NCBI RefSeq assembly: GCF_008370685.1
Contig: NZ_VTZU01000002.1
Location: forward strand, 1 to 64,000
Direction of reading: 5' to 3'
From: Aquimarina sp. RZ0
GTDB taxonomy: Bacteria; Bacteroidota; Bacteroidia; Flavobacteriales; Flavobacteriaceae
DNA: 64,000 nt
A program made the translations under genes and the position numbers. This document shows, one piece after another, positions 19,301 through 28,318 of the stretch (positions are counted from its first letter, which is position 1; each line of letters begins with the position of its first letter). Below the pieces are notes generated by a model, which saw only the letters and a program-made list of their open reading frames with translations, did no database searches and was not told where the DNA came from.

Positions 19301-20500
19301 GTGAAAGAAGATTTTTATAAATATCAGGCACAGACAACATCACATCCTTTAGCACTGGAAATAGCTTATGCAGAAGGAAGCTATATATATACAAGCAATG
19401 ACAAAAAATATCTTGATTTTGTAGCAGGAGTCTCTGCCTGCAGTCTGGGACATAAACATCCCAGAGTTGTAAATGCTGTAAAAGAGCAGATAGATAAATA
19501 CTTACACGTCATGGTTTATGGTGAATATATCCAAAAACCCGCAGTAGAACTTACTAAATTATTAGCATCCCTTCTACCCCACCCTTTAGAAAAAACATAC
19601 CTTACTAACTCAGGAACAGAAGCAATAGAAGGCGCTCTCAAACTAGCCAGAAGAACAACAGGAAGGAGCCAGATAATAGCAGCCAAGAACGCATATCATG
19701 GAAATACTATGGGAGCTATGAGTGTTATGGGCTATGAAGAAAGAAAACAGGCATTCAGACCTCTAATCCCGGACATCTCATTTATTTCCTTTAATAATGA
19801 ATCAGACTTAAGCTATATTACAGAAAAAACAGCTGGAGTTATTCTGGAAACCATACAAGGAGGAGCTGGTTTTATTGAACCAAAAAATGACTACTTAAAA
19901 AAAGTTCGTGAACGTTGTTACCAAACAGGAGCTATCCTTATTTTGGATGAGATACAACCTGGATTTGGTAGAACTGGAAAATTATTTGGATTCCAAAACT
20001 ATAATATACAACCTGATGTTTTAGTCATGGGTAAAGGAATGGGAGGAGGATTACCCATTGGAGCATTTACAGCATCTGCTGCGATGATGGATCTGTTCCA
20101 GGATCATCCTAAATTAGGACATATTACTACTTTTGGCGGAAATCCCGTAATAGCAGCTGCCGCTTTGGCAACATTACAGGAAATTACAGAAAGTGACGTA
20201 ATGGCAGGGGCATTAAAAAAAGAAAAAATCTTTAGAACTCTATTAGTGCACCCTTTGATCAAAGAAATAAGAGGAATCGGATTAATGCTCGCCTTAATAA
20301 CTGAGTCTACAGACATTACTAATGAAGTTATTCTGGGTTGTCAGGAAAAAGGATTAATTCTTTTTTGGTTACTATTCGAACCAAAAGCAGTACGAATCAC
20401 ACCGCCTTTAACCATATCAGAGGCAGAAATAAAAGAAGGTTGCCAGATAATTATTGAGATACTAGATGGAATTCAACAGAATAGAACTGAATACGTATGA
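19301..20500 (+). CDS. Class III PLP-dependent aminotransferase, GTG start
   Basis: A 399-residue pyridoxal-phosphate enzyme of the acetylornithine/4-aminobutyrate/ornithine aminotransferase fold. It shows SGTEAIEGALKLAR for cofactor binding, LDEIQPGFGRTGKLF for the cofactor Asp, and the lysine of MGKGMGGGLPIG as the probable Schiff-base residue. The substrate cannot be fixed from sequence: no arginine genes lie nearby, so a biosynthetic ArgD role is unproven. The start is GTG at 19301, only four bases after a TAAATTTG -7 element (19289-19296), which would give a leaderless or nearly leaderless message if that element is used. Confidence 0.9.
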   Translation: MKEDFYKYQAQTTSHPLALEIAYAEGSYIYTSNDKKYLDFVAGVSACSLGHKHPRVVNAVKEQIDKYLHVMVYGEYIQKPAVELTKLLASLLPHPLEKTYLTNSGTEAIEGALKLARRTTGRSQIIAAKNAYHGNTMGAMSVMGYEERKQAFRPLIPDISFISFNNESDLSYITEKTAGVILETIQGGAGFIEPKNDYLKKVRERCYQTGAILILDEIQPGFGRTGKLFGFQNYNIQPDVLVMGKGMGGGLPIGAFTASAAMMDLFQDHPKLGHITTFGGNPVIAAAALATLQEITESDVMAGALKKEKIFRTLLVHPLIKEIRGIGLMLALITESTDITNEVILGCQEKGLILFWLLFEPKAVRITPPLTISEAEIKEGCQIIIEILDGIQQNRTEYV

Positions 20501-20827
20501 ATTTGGGTAATTTGTATAAAAATCATATATTGTAAGAATACAACTTATCCTTTTACACATTCAATTCTATTCAATAATTTTAAAATATAACAAAAGTTAA
20601 TCCGTTAAACATTAATGGTATGTATTTTGTTAATTAGTTTGTTAAAAACAATTGATTTTTGAAGTAGTATAACCCGATTTCATTTGTAATTTTAATACTG
20701 AGGAAATCAATAATGCAAAAATAAATTAAGTAAAGAAATTTTGTAAGACTATATATTTAGTTGAGGAAAACATAAAAAGTTTTTCACAAGGCTTCTACGA
20801 TTTATTGAGCACTTATAATCAACGTGT
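20501..20827. other. 327-base gap before the TPR gene
   Basis: No gene with a normal start was found. From about 20725 one frame runs open for 34 codons without ATG or GTG and ends in TGA at 20827-20829, overlapping the TPR start. The conceptual translation (EENIKSFSQGFYDLLSTYN near its end) looks protein-like, but the only possible start is an internal TTG. The rest is AT-rich and presumably regulatory. Confidence 0.4.
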
Positions 20828-22222
20828 ATGAAGTTTAGTCGCGACGAATTCGAAGAAAATAATTTCTCTATTACTCGGTATGAGTCTATGTTGAAATCTA
20901 ATGATGTTAAGTTTTTTGATTCTGATGAATTTGAATCTATTATTCATCATTATCTGGAGAACGGGAAGATTGCAAAGGCAAAGAAAGCAATCTCTTTAGG
21001 TCTTTCTCAACATCCATCTTCTGTTAACCTTAAATTGTTACGTGTAGAAGTATTGGTCTTTGAAGATCGTCTTGATAAAGCAGACAACCTTCTTGCCCAA
21101 CTCCACGCTATTGAACCAGAAAATGAAGAAATTTATATCCAGAAAGCAAATATTCTTTCTAAACAGAATGACCATATAAAAGCAATAGAATTATTAAGCA
21201 CAGCTCTTGACTACACAGCAGATGAAGCCGATGTATATTCATTGATCGGAATGGAATATCTTTTTATGGATGATTTTGAAAATGCAAAAGAAAATTTCAT
21301 GAGGTGTCTAGAAGTAGATAATCAAGATTATTCTGCCTTGTATAATATTATTTATTGCTTTGATTTTCTGGAACAACATGAGGAAGCTATTACATATCTC
21401 AATATGTTTTTAGATACAAACCCTTATTGCGAAGTCGCTTGGCATCAGGTAGGTAAGCAATATTTTGATCTCAAAGAATATGAAAAAGCACTGGCTGCCT
21501 TTGATTTTGCCATCATCAGTGATGAATATTTTATAGGTGCCTATCTGGAGAAAGGTAAAGTATTAGAAAAATTAAAGCGATATAATGAGGCTATCGAGAA
21601 TTATCGAATTACTTTAGAATTAGATGACCCTACCTCTTTTGCCTTATTGAGAATAGGTAAATGTTTTGAACGATTAGGCAGTGATGATCTTGCCATACAG
21701 CATTATTCTAAGACAGTACATGAAGATCCATTATTAGATAAAGGATGGATCGCAATTACGGATTTCTATATGAGAAAGCGTAATTATCAGAAAGCACTAT
21801 ATTATACGAATAAAGCTATCAGCATAGATTCAGAAAATGTATTATACTGGAAACGATATGCTAAAATTAATAATAGACTTGCATTTTTTGAAGAAGCAGA
21901 ACGCGGCTATAGAAAAGCATTAGAACTTGGCAATTATGAACTGGAAACCTGGTTAAACCGCTCTGATATTCTTAGATTTATAGGAGAATCGGATGCTGCT
22001 ATTCAAAACATACATCAGGCTATTGAATTTTATCCGGAAAATGCTGAAGTACAGTATCGACTTGCCGGTCTGCATTATGAAAAACGAGAATACTCAACAG
22101 GAGAATACCACCTTAGAAAAGCGTTAGAACTAGATGTTGAGTATATCATTGTTCTTGAAGAGTTATTTGAAAAAATATATAACCTTACCATAGTACAAAA
22201 CATCATTTCTGAATATAAATAA
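20828..22222 (+). CDS. Tetratricopeptide repeat protein
   Basis: A 464-residue protein built almost wholly of TPR units, with about a dozen 34-residue repeats from residue 35 to 450. Alternating units such as ALAAFDFAIISDEYFIGAY and AIENYRITLELDD show the usual Ala/Gly/Tyr pattern. There is no signal peptide, so it is probably a cytoplasmic protein-protein scaffold. Its partner is unknown. The ATG at 20828 overlaps the stop of a start-less open stretch upstream. DUF368 genes follow on the same strand after a 145-base gap. Confidence 0.9.
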   Translation: MKFSRDEFEENNFSITRYESMLKSNDVKFFDSDEFESIIHHYLENGKIAKAKKAISLGLSQHPSSVNLKLLRVEVLVFEDRLDKADNLLAQLHAIEPENEEIYIQKANILSKQNDHIKAIELLSTALDYTADEADVYSLIGMEYLFMDDFENAKENFMRCLEVDNQDYSALYNIIYCFDFLEQHEEAITYLNMFLDTNPYCEVAWHQVGKQYFDLKEYEKALAAFDFAIISDEYFIGAYLEKGKVLEKLKRYNEAIENYRITLELDDPTSFALLRIGKCFERLGSDDLAIQHYSKTVHEDPLLDKGWIAITDFYMRKRNYQKALYYTNKAISIDSENVLYWKRYAKINNRLAFFEEAERGYRKALELGNYELETWLNRSDILRFIGESDAAIQNIHQAIEFYPENAEVQYRLAGLHYEKREYSTGEYHLRKALELDVEYIIVLEELFEKIYNLTIVQNIISEYK

Positions 22223-22330
22223 TTACCTTAGTAGCTATTACTATCTTGTTACAAACAAAATAAGAAGGAGACACCCTTGATTCTTTCTAAATCGTTCTTT
22301 TTAAGTTCGTATTTTCATTCAAAAAATACA

Positions 22331-22338
22331 TACATTTG
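22331..22338 (+). promoter_or_regulatory. Probable -7 element before the DUF368 operon
   Basis: TACATTTG at 22331-22338 matches TAnnTTTG, 29 bases before the start codon. A TTCG at 22306-22309 lies 21 bases upstream as an imperfect -33. Confidence 0.4.
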
Positions 22339-22367
22339 TTTGTATAACAAATATAAAAAGAAAAAGA

Positions 22368-23333
22368 ATGCAACGAAGTCTTAAGGACTACTTAGTAATC
22401 TCATTAAAAGGACTTGCTATGGGAGCAGCAGATGTTGTTCCTGGAGTTTCTGGAGGAACTATTGCCTTTATTTCAGGAATCTATGAAGAGCTAATTGCTA
22501 CTATAAATACATTAGACCTGGCTTTTTTTAAGGTGTGGAAAAACGAAGGATTCATCGCTTCCTGGAAAAAATATAACGTATCGTTTCTTCTCGCGCTCTT
22601 TACAGGAATTGCAATAAGTATTCTATCTCTTGCCAAAATCATTAAATGGTTATTACATAATGAACCCTTGTTATTGTGGTCTTTTTTCTTTGGATTAGTA
22701 TTGGCCAGTATTGTTTATATTGGTAAACAGATCAGTGCCTGGAATCTAAAAGTTATTCTAAGCATTATCCTGGCGGCAATTGTTTCTTATTTTATAACTA
22801 TTGCCGAGCCCATAGCTTCCCCAGAAAGTCTATGGTATTTGCTATTTTGTGGGTTTATAGCTATCATAGCGATGATTCTCCCGGGAGTATCCGGAGCTTT
22901 TATTTTATTAATTCTGGGAGCTTACCAGACCTTCATTGATATTTTAAATCAATTTAGAGAAGGATTAACAAGTATGAATTTTGAAATGATTTGGCAAGCA
23001 TTCTATAAAATCTTAATCATAGCTGTAGGCGCTATTGTTGGTCTAAAGATATTTTCTAAAGTATTAAACTGGATGTTTTCTAAACATAAAAATATTACTT
23101 TAGGAATTCTCACAGGGTTTATGATTGGTTCATTAAACAAATTATGGCCCTGGAAAAAAGTAATCTCCTGGAGAAAAAACTCAGAAGGTCTTCAAGTTCC
23201 TTTTATCGAAAAAAGTATATTACCCAATCATTTTAAAGGTGAACCCCAAATTTTGTGGGTACTTCTTTTTATCAGTATTGGTTTTTTATTAATACTCACT
23301 TTAGAGCGTCTGGCTACAAAAAAAGAACGTTAG
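22368..23333 (+). CDS. DUF368 family membrane protein (PopT-type polyprenyl-phosphate transporter)
   Basis: A 321-residue integral membrane protein with about eight to nine hydrophobic segments. The family signature AMGAADVVPGVSGGTIAF lies near residues 17-35, and a second half-repeat, MILPGVSGAFILLILG, near 170. DUF368 proteins have been identified as undecaprenyl-phosphate translocases that return the lipid carrier across the cytoplasmic membrane for peptidoglycan and glycan synthesis. That role is taken from family knowledge. It is followed after three bases by a second DUF368 gene and then aroE. Confidence 0.9.
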   Translation: MQRSLKDYLVISLKGLAMGAADVVPGVSGGTIAFISGIYEELIATINTLDLAFFKVWKNEGFIASWKKYNVSFLLALFTGIAISILSLAKIIKWLLHNEPLLLWSFFFGLVLASIVYIGKQISAWNLKVILSIILAAIVSYFITIAEPIASPESLWYLLFCGFIAIIAMILPGVSGAFILLILGAYQTFIDILNQFREGLTSMNFEMIWQAFYKILIIAVGAIVGLKIFSKVLNWMFSKHKNITLGILTGFMIGSLNKLWPWKKVISWRKNSEGLQVPFIEKSILPNHFKGEPQILWVLLFISIGFLLILTLERLATKKER

Positions 23334-23336
23334 TAT

Positions 23337-24365
23337 ATGCCTCAAAATACCAGAACCTTTAGTGATAAGTTTTTTTTAGTTATTAAAGGATTGGCTATGG
23401 GTGCTGCAAATAAAGTACCTGGTGTTTCTGGAGGAGTAGTCGCTTTTGTAGCTGGCTTTTATGAAGAATTTATTTATTCTCTTCAAAAAATAAACCTAAA
23501 AGCTCTTAAACTCTTTATCAATTTTAGATTTAAAAGTTTCTGGCAATATATCAATGGTCGTTTTCTTTTGCTCCTCATTTTAGGAATGCTTATTAGTTAT
23601 TTTAGTGTTTCCAAAATATTGGATTACTTCATTATGCATTACGAACTATATGTATGGGCTTCCTTTTTTGGGATGATTATTGGTTCTATTTATTATATCG
23701 TAAAAGATTTTGATGACTGGAGCAGGCGTAATATATGTTTTATCCTTATCGGAATTATTATCGGAGTAAGCATTAGCCTTATGGATCCCGCACATGAAAA
23801 TGACAATCTATGGTTTGTCTTTTTCTGTGGTATTGTTGGCGTATCCGGTATGACTCTACCCGGCTTATCAGGTTCTTTTATACTTATCCTTTTCGGGAAT
23901 TACGTGCTCTTATTAGTCGATTCTGTAAATGCCTTATACGATACAATCGCAGACTTAATAAAATGGGATTTTTCCTTTATATATAATGTACAACGTACAC
24001 GATTACTCAAAGTTTTACTTGTTTTTAGCTTAGGATCAATAACAGGTTTAGTTACATTATCACATCTTTTGGGCTATGTTTTAAAACATTATAAGAATGC
24101 TACTTTTGCTGCAATTATCGGATTTATTACAGGATCACTAGGTGTTGTCTGGCCCTGGAAAAACAAAGTTTATAAATTAAATAAACTAGAGGAAATAATG
24201 ATCGATGCTCAGGGAAACCCCATATTAGATAATTATGACCGTTACCTGCCAGATTTAACCTCGGCATCAACATATATCGGATTCTTTTATATCTGTATAG
24301 GAATTGCCATTGTTTTGTGGCTGGAATGGTACGGTAAAAAAACCATAAAAACCTTACCAAAATGA
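23337..24365 (+). CDS. Second DUF368 family membrane protein
   Basis: A 342-residue paralogue of its neighbour with the same inverted-repeat layout: AMGAANKVPGVSGGVVAF near residue 20 and MTLPGLSGSFILILFG near 175. Helices and length are similar, but overall identity looks modest, so the duplication is probably old. The two may act as a heteromer or handle different lipid carriers. Its last four bases overlap the start of aroE (ATGA), which indicates translational coupling. Confidence 0.9.
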   Translation: MPQNTRTFSDKFFLVIKGLAMGAANKVPGVSGGVVAFVAGFYEEFIYSLQKINLKALKLFINFRFKSFWQYINGRFLLLLILGMLISYFSVSKILDYFIMHYELYVWASFFGMIIGSIYYIVKDFDDWSRRNICFILIGIIIGVSISLMDPAHENDNLWFVFFCGIVGVSGMTLPGLSGSFILILFGNYVLLLVDSVNALYDTIADLIKWDFSFIYNVQRTRLLKVLLVFSLGSITGLVTLSHLLGYVLKHYKNATFAAIIGFITGSLGVVWPWKNKVYKLNKLEEIMIDAQGNPILDNYDRYLPDLTSASTYIGFFYICIGIAIVLWLEWYGKKTIKTLPK

Positions 24366-25090
24366 ACAAATACGGATTACTTGGAAGAAATATTGGATAT
24401 TCCTTTTCGAGAAATTACTTCTCGAAGAAATTTGAAAAAGACAATCTACCTAATACCTATCAAAATTTTGATCTTCAAAACATAGAAGCACTAAAATCGG
24501 TATTTCAAAATGAAGATATAAAAGGAATGAATGTTACAATTCCTTATAAAGAAGAAGTAATCTCCTATTTAGATGATCTTGATCCTATTGCCAAAGAAAT
24601 TGGTGCTGTCAATGTAATAAAAATTAGTCCTGATGGAAAACTAAAAGGATACAATAGTGATTACTACGGTTTTACAAAATCATTAAAACCATTGCTTAAT
24701 AGTTCAATTAAAAAAGCATTAATTTTAGGAACTGGAGGAGCTTCAAAAGCTATTTCATATGCATTGAACTCCTTAGATATTGATCATACTTTTGTTTCCA
24801 GAAATCCCGACTTTAATGAGCTAAGTTATACCGACATCGATGAAGATATCATCCATGATTTTAAACTTATCATAAACTGTACTCCATTAGGAACACATCC
24901 TAATACAGACAACTATCCGGATATTCCATATGAATATCTAGGAGAACATCACGTATTATATGATTTGATTTACAACCCTGACGAAACTACTTTTATGAAA
25001 AAAGGAAAAGAAAACGGTGCAAAAGTATCTAATGGACTACAAATGCTAATTTTACAAGCAGAAAAATCCTGGGAAATCTGGAATCAATAA
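24362..25090 (+). CDS. aroE: Shikimate dehydrogenase
   Basis: This enzyme reduces 3-dehydroshikimate to shikimate with NADPH in aromatic amino-acid synthesis. The 242-residue protein has the substrate-binding N-terminal domain with GRNIGYSFSRNYF and MNVTIPYKEEVI (the catalytic Lys is in PYK), then the Rossmann motif LGTGGASKAI, CTPLGTHPN and NGLQMLILQAEKSWEIW at the end. It is slightly shorter than the E. coli enzyme, as is common in this phylum. It overlaps the upstream DUF368 gene by four bases. Confidence 0.95.
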   Translation: MNKYGLLGRNIGYSFSRNYFSKKFEKDNLPNTYQNFDLQNIEALKSVFQNEDIKGMNVTIPYKEEVISYLDDLDPIAKEIGAVNVIKISPDGKLKGYNSDYYGFTKSLKPLLNSSIKKALILGTGGASKAISYALNSLDIDHTFVSRNPDFNELSYTDIDEDIIHDFKLIINCTPLGTHPNTDNYPDIPYEYLGEHHVLYDLIYNPDETTFMKKGKENGAKVSNGLQMLILQAEKSWEIWNQ

Positions 25091-25111
25091 TGTAGCAATT
25101 TTAAACCGAAC

Positions 25112-25137
25112 TTTTACCATAAATTTATATGGTAAAA
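25112..25137. terminator. Hairpin after aroE
   Basis: TTTTACCATA (25112-25121) pairs with TATGGTAAAA (25128-25137) around a six-base loop. It sits 22 bases after the aroE stop. The T run after the stem is poor, so terminator function is uncertain. Confidence 0.45.
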
Positions 25138-25313
25138 CCCTAAAATCTCATATTATTTTTGAGTTTATACCAGATGTTAGTATCTTAGTCTCATGTATTA
25201 TACCTGTTAAAATTTTAAGTTTATTCATAATAAAAGCAGAAAAAGTTTTTTTGATTACTATATTTAAAAAGTTAAAAAGGTATTAAGCTCAGATAAACAA
25301 AAACATTCACACA

Positions 25314-27374
25314 ATGTCCACACACGATAACCTGCCCGAGGCAGATGGAAACGAAGAAAACAAGATCAAAACTTTGGAAGAAAATACTGAAAACACAGTA
25401 TCTGAGACATCAGAAGTTAGCACTAATGATAATGAATTAAAAGATGCTGAACCTACAGAAACTCCTGAGGTTGTTGAAAAAGCTGTTGAGGAAAATATTC
25501 CTGATAAAGCGTCTAATACTGATGTAGAAAAGTCTGACACTACTACAGAACAAACAGTCGCAAAAACCACTACTGAATCTGGTAATAAAATTCAGAATGA
25601 GATGGATGAGGCAGTGGCAAAAGACAGTGAGGATGAGGCTAAACTCGAACGTCATGATATAGAGAAGAAAGACTACCACTCTATGAGTAAAGAAGAACTT
25701 ATCAAAGAGTTACGCCATCTTGTTAGTACTGAGAAAATTCAGGCGATTAAGGAACATGTTGAAGAAATTAAAAACGAGTTTAATGATAAATTTAATGAAG
25801 AGGCAGAACAGAAAAAAGATGAGTTTTTAACCGAAGGTGGTGATATTATTGATTTCTACTACTCTACTCCATTAAAGAAAGAATTTAATTCTGTCTATTT
25901 TGATTATAAAGAAAAACGTAATGCATATTACCAAAATCTCAAAAAAGACCTACAAGCTAATTTACAAAAAAGATTAGACCTCATTGAGGAACTTAAAGGA
26001 CTTCTTAATATTGAAGAAAATATAAATACGACCTATAATCATTTTAAGGAAATCAAGGAAAAATGGCATAATGCAGGGCCAATTCCTAGAGATAAATACA
26101 ATACTGTATGGAATACATACCATCACCATACTGAGAATTTTTATGATTTCCTGCACCTGAACAGAGATTTTAGAGATCTTGATTTTAAGCACAATCTAGA
26201 GCAGAAACTCAAAATAATAGAACGAGCCACAGAACTCGCTCAGGAAACCGATGTCAATAGAGCTTTTAGAGAATTACAAATTCTTCATAAAATGTGGAAA
26301 GAAGACTTGGGCCCTGTTGCAAAAGAATATAGAGAACCGATCTGGGAGAAATTCAGTGCGCTTACCAAACAAATTCACGAAAATCGACAACAACACTTTA
26401 AAGATCAGGATAAAGTTTACGAAAAAAATCTTGAAGTAAAACAAGATATTATCGATAAGATTGTTGAAACAGCTTCTGTTCATCCTAAAAACCATAGTGG
26501 TTGGCAGCAAAAAATCAAAGAAATAGAAGCACTTAGAGAAGAATTTTTTAAAGCAGGTAAAGTTCCTTCTAGTGTGAATGAAGAAACGTGGAGTCAGTTC
26601 AAAAGCGCCGTTAGAGAATTTAATCGAAATAAGAACGCTTTTTATAAAAGTCTTAAAAAAGATCAATTTGACAACCTTAATAAAAAAATGGAATTGATCA
26701 AAATTGCAGAAGACAATAAGGATAGTGATGATTTTTCTGTAACGACTCCATTGATGAAAAAGATTCAATCTGATTGGAAAAAGATTGGACACGTCCCCAG
26801 AAAAGATAGTGACAGAATATGGAAACGTTTTAAAGATGCTTGTAATTCGTATTTTGATAGAATCCATGCAGAGAGAAATGAAGCTGACAAAGAAGAGATG
26901 GAAGCTTATGAAAGAAAGCTAGCACATATTGAAAATATCAAATCACTAAAACTATCTGGAGATCCGGAAACTGATCTTACAACTATTAAAGAAAATATCA
27001 ATATCTGGAAAACCTTAGGAAGAGTTCCTTATAAGAAGAAAAACATAGAATCTGATTACAACAAAATCTTAGACTCTCTTTTTTCGCAACTTAATTTAAG
27101 TCGCCAGGAGACTGAAATGATAAAATATGACAACAAACTTAGTTCAATGTCTAATCAGAGTGATGATAGAGTACTGAGAAATGAACAAAATTTTATCCGT
27201 AAAAAAATAGATGAAGTTAAAGCTGAAATCCGCCAACTAGAGAATAATCTTCAGTTCTTCAAACACGCAAAGGATGATAATCCAATGGTATTAGATGTTA
27301 AAAAGAATATTGCCAAACATCAGGAAAGTCTTAATGTTTGGGAAGCAAAATTAAGGAAGATTAAGCAACTCTAG
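25314..27374 (+). CDS. DUF349 domain-containing protein
   Basis: A 686-residue soluble, strongly charged protein. Residues 1-115 are acidic and probably disordered, rich in Glu, Thr and Val. From about 150 to 640 there are five or so DUF349 repeats of about 70 residues, each with a W-x-x-x-G core, seen as KEKWHNAGPIPRD, HKMWKEDLGPVAK, REEFFKAGKVPS, SDWKKIGHVPRKD and NIWKTLGRVPYKK. The C-terminus (about 635-686) is a coiled coil. DUF349 is widespread in Bacteroidota but its function is not established. A methyltransferase gene follows after five bases. Confidence 0.85.
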   Translation: MSTHDNLPEADGNEENKIKTLEENTENTVSETSEVSTNDNELKDAEPTETPEVVEKAVEENIPDKASNTDVEKSDTTTEQTVAKTTTESGNKIQNEMDEAVAKDSEDEAKLERHDIEKKDYHSMSKEELIKELRHLVSTEKIQAIKEHVEEIKNEFNDKFNEEAEQKKDEFLTEGGDIIDFYYSTPLKKEFNSVYFDYKEKRNAYYQNLKKDLQANLQKRLDLIEELKGLLNIEENINTTYNHFKEIKEKWHNAGPIPRDKYNTVWNTYHHHTENFYDFLHLNRDFRDLDFKHNLEQKLKIIERATELAQETDVNRAFRELQILHKMWKEDLGPVAKEYREPIWEKFSALTKQIHENRQQHFKDQDKVYEKNLEVKQDIIDKIVETASVHPKNHSGWQQKIKEIEALREEFFKAGKVPSSVNEETWSQFKSAVREFNRNKNAFYKSLKKDQFDNLNKKMELIKIAEDNKDSDDFSVTTPLMKKIQSDWKKIGHVPRKDSDRIWKRFKDACNSYFDRIHAERNEADKEEMEAYERKLAHIENIKSLKLSGDPETDLTTIKENINIWKTLGRVPYKKKNIESDYNKILDSLFSQLNLSRQETEMIKYDNKLSSMSNQSDDRVLRNEQNFIRKKIDEVKAEIRQLENNLQFFKHAKDDNPMVLDVKKNIAKHQESLNVWEAKLRKIKQL

Positions 27375-27379
27375 TTTTT

Positions 27380-28018
27380 ATGAGTTGCTCCCTTTGCGGT
27401 TCACAAACCCGAGATTTTTCGGTCACCCATAAGCGAACATATTCCAGATGTGTGCAATGTGACGGTATATCACTGCATCCATCTTATTATCTTTCTAAAC
27501 AATTAGAAAAACAACGATACGATGCACATCATAATGATGTTAATGATAGTGGTTATCAAAGTTTTGTATCACCTATTATCCAATCCGTAGTTATAGACTA
27601 TGATAAAACTCATAAGGGATTGGATTTTGGCAGTGGTAGCGGACCAGTTGTCACAATGATGCTAAGAGATAAAGGATTTGATGTTCAAACATTTGATCCT
27701 TTTTTTGACCCCAATACAATAGCTCTCAAAACTACATATGACTATATCATTTGCTGTGAAGTCATGGAGCATTTCTATCACCCTGATAAGGAATTTAAAC
27801 TCTTACGTTCTTTACTCAACCCGAATGGAACTTTATATTGTAAAACTAACGTATATAATGACACGATAAACTTTGATACCTGGTGGTATAAAAATGATGC
27901 TACTCACGTATTTTTCTACACAAAAAAAACAATACACTGGATTAAGAAAGAATACAATTTCAATACCGTATTCATCAGAGAAAATCTTATTACTTTCAAA
28001 CGCGAAACAAATAAATAA
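27380..28018 (+). CDS. Class I SAM-dependent methyltransferase with N-terminal zinc ribbon
   Basis: A 212-residue protein. Residues 3-30 contain two Cys pairs (CSLCG and CVQC) likely to bind zinc. The methyltransferase domain follows, with LDFGSGSGPVV as motif I, DVQTFDPFF as the acidic ribose-binding region and IICCEVMEHF as the later motif. This layout is like bacterial Methyltransf_23 proteins of unknown substrate. It starts five bases after the DUF349 gene and is followed immediately by a hairpin repeat. Confidence 0.82.
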   Translation: MSCSLCGSQTRDFSVTHKRTYSRCVQCDGISLHPSYYLSKQLEKQRYDAHHNDVNDSGYQSFVSPIIQSVVIDYDKTHKGLDFGSGSGPVVTMMLRDKGFDVQTFDPFFDPNTIALKTTYDYIICCEVMEHFYHPDKEFKLLRSLLNPNGTLYCKTNVYNDTINFDTWWYKNDATHVFFYTKKTIHWIKKEYNFNTVFIRENLITFKRETNK

Positions 28019-28021
28019 TCA

Positions 28022-28128
28022 CCGAGGCAGAGCCATCGGAGTATTCAAAGGAAGAAAGTTTATTTTTTAGTTTTATGAAAACATCAGGTTTTCAAACTTT
28101 CCTCTTGACCACCGAGGCTCTGCCTCGG
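28022..28128. repeat. Long hairpin repeat with CCGAGG core after the methyltransferase gene
   Basis: CCGAGGCAGAGCC (28022-28034) is the exact reverse complement of 28116-28128. Nested inside are GAAAGTTT/AAACTTTC and GAAAAC/GTTTTC pairs, so the 107 bases can form one long interrupted hairpin. The right arm is also its own short hairpin (CCGAGGC TCT GCCTCGG, 28112-28128). The same CCTCGG/CGAGG core recurs at 63055-63075. It may act as a terminator for the upstream gene and looks like a dispersed REP-type repeat. Confidence 0.6.
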
Positions 28129-28148
28129 GGAATTCTAATGATTAAACC

Positions 28149-28219
28149 CCATTTCTGGTTTTAAAATACACTAATAAAAAAAGAGCAAATTTTAATAGGT
28201 AATTTTAAATCAGAAATGG
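28149..28219. repeat. Interspersed repeat copy 1 (inverted)
   Basis: Begins CCATTTCTG and ends CAGAAATGG, with the flanking TTTTAAAAT/ATTTTAAA also paired. Read on the minus strand it aligns with the repeat at 34614 over about 45 bases, sharing ATTAAAATTTGC in the middle, and with the shorter copy at 31407. Confidence 0.55.
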
Positions 28220-28295
28220 TATGGTCATACTGTAATCGTTACTATTCTTACGGTTATAACGCATCTAATCCTCTCTAAATTAAAATCTTATCAAC

Positions 28296-28311
28296 ACGAA
28301 AACGTTTGCGT
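28296..28311. promoter_or_regulatory. LacI-family-type operator upstream of the amylase gene
   Basis: ACGAAAACGTTTGCGT is a 16-base near-perfect palindrome centred on CG, with one mismatched pair. This is the classic shape of LacI/GalR-family operators, which in Bacteroidota control starch and maltodextrin genes. It lies 110 bases before the amylase start. No LacI-family regulator gene is in the window, so the regulator would be encoded elsewhere. Confidence 0.5.
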
Positions 28312-28318
28312 TAAAAAT

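Noticed and set aside
25307..25570. Minus-strand frame over the acidic N-terminus of the DUF349 gene
   Set aside because: Ser/Val-rich complement of a low-complexity acidic region, with no independent evidence.
26274..26867. 197-codon minus-strand frame opposite the DUF349 gene
   Set aside because: It is the shadow of the Lys/Glu-rich DUF349 coding sequence, giving Phe/Ile/Leu-rich translation with no domain.
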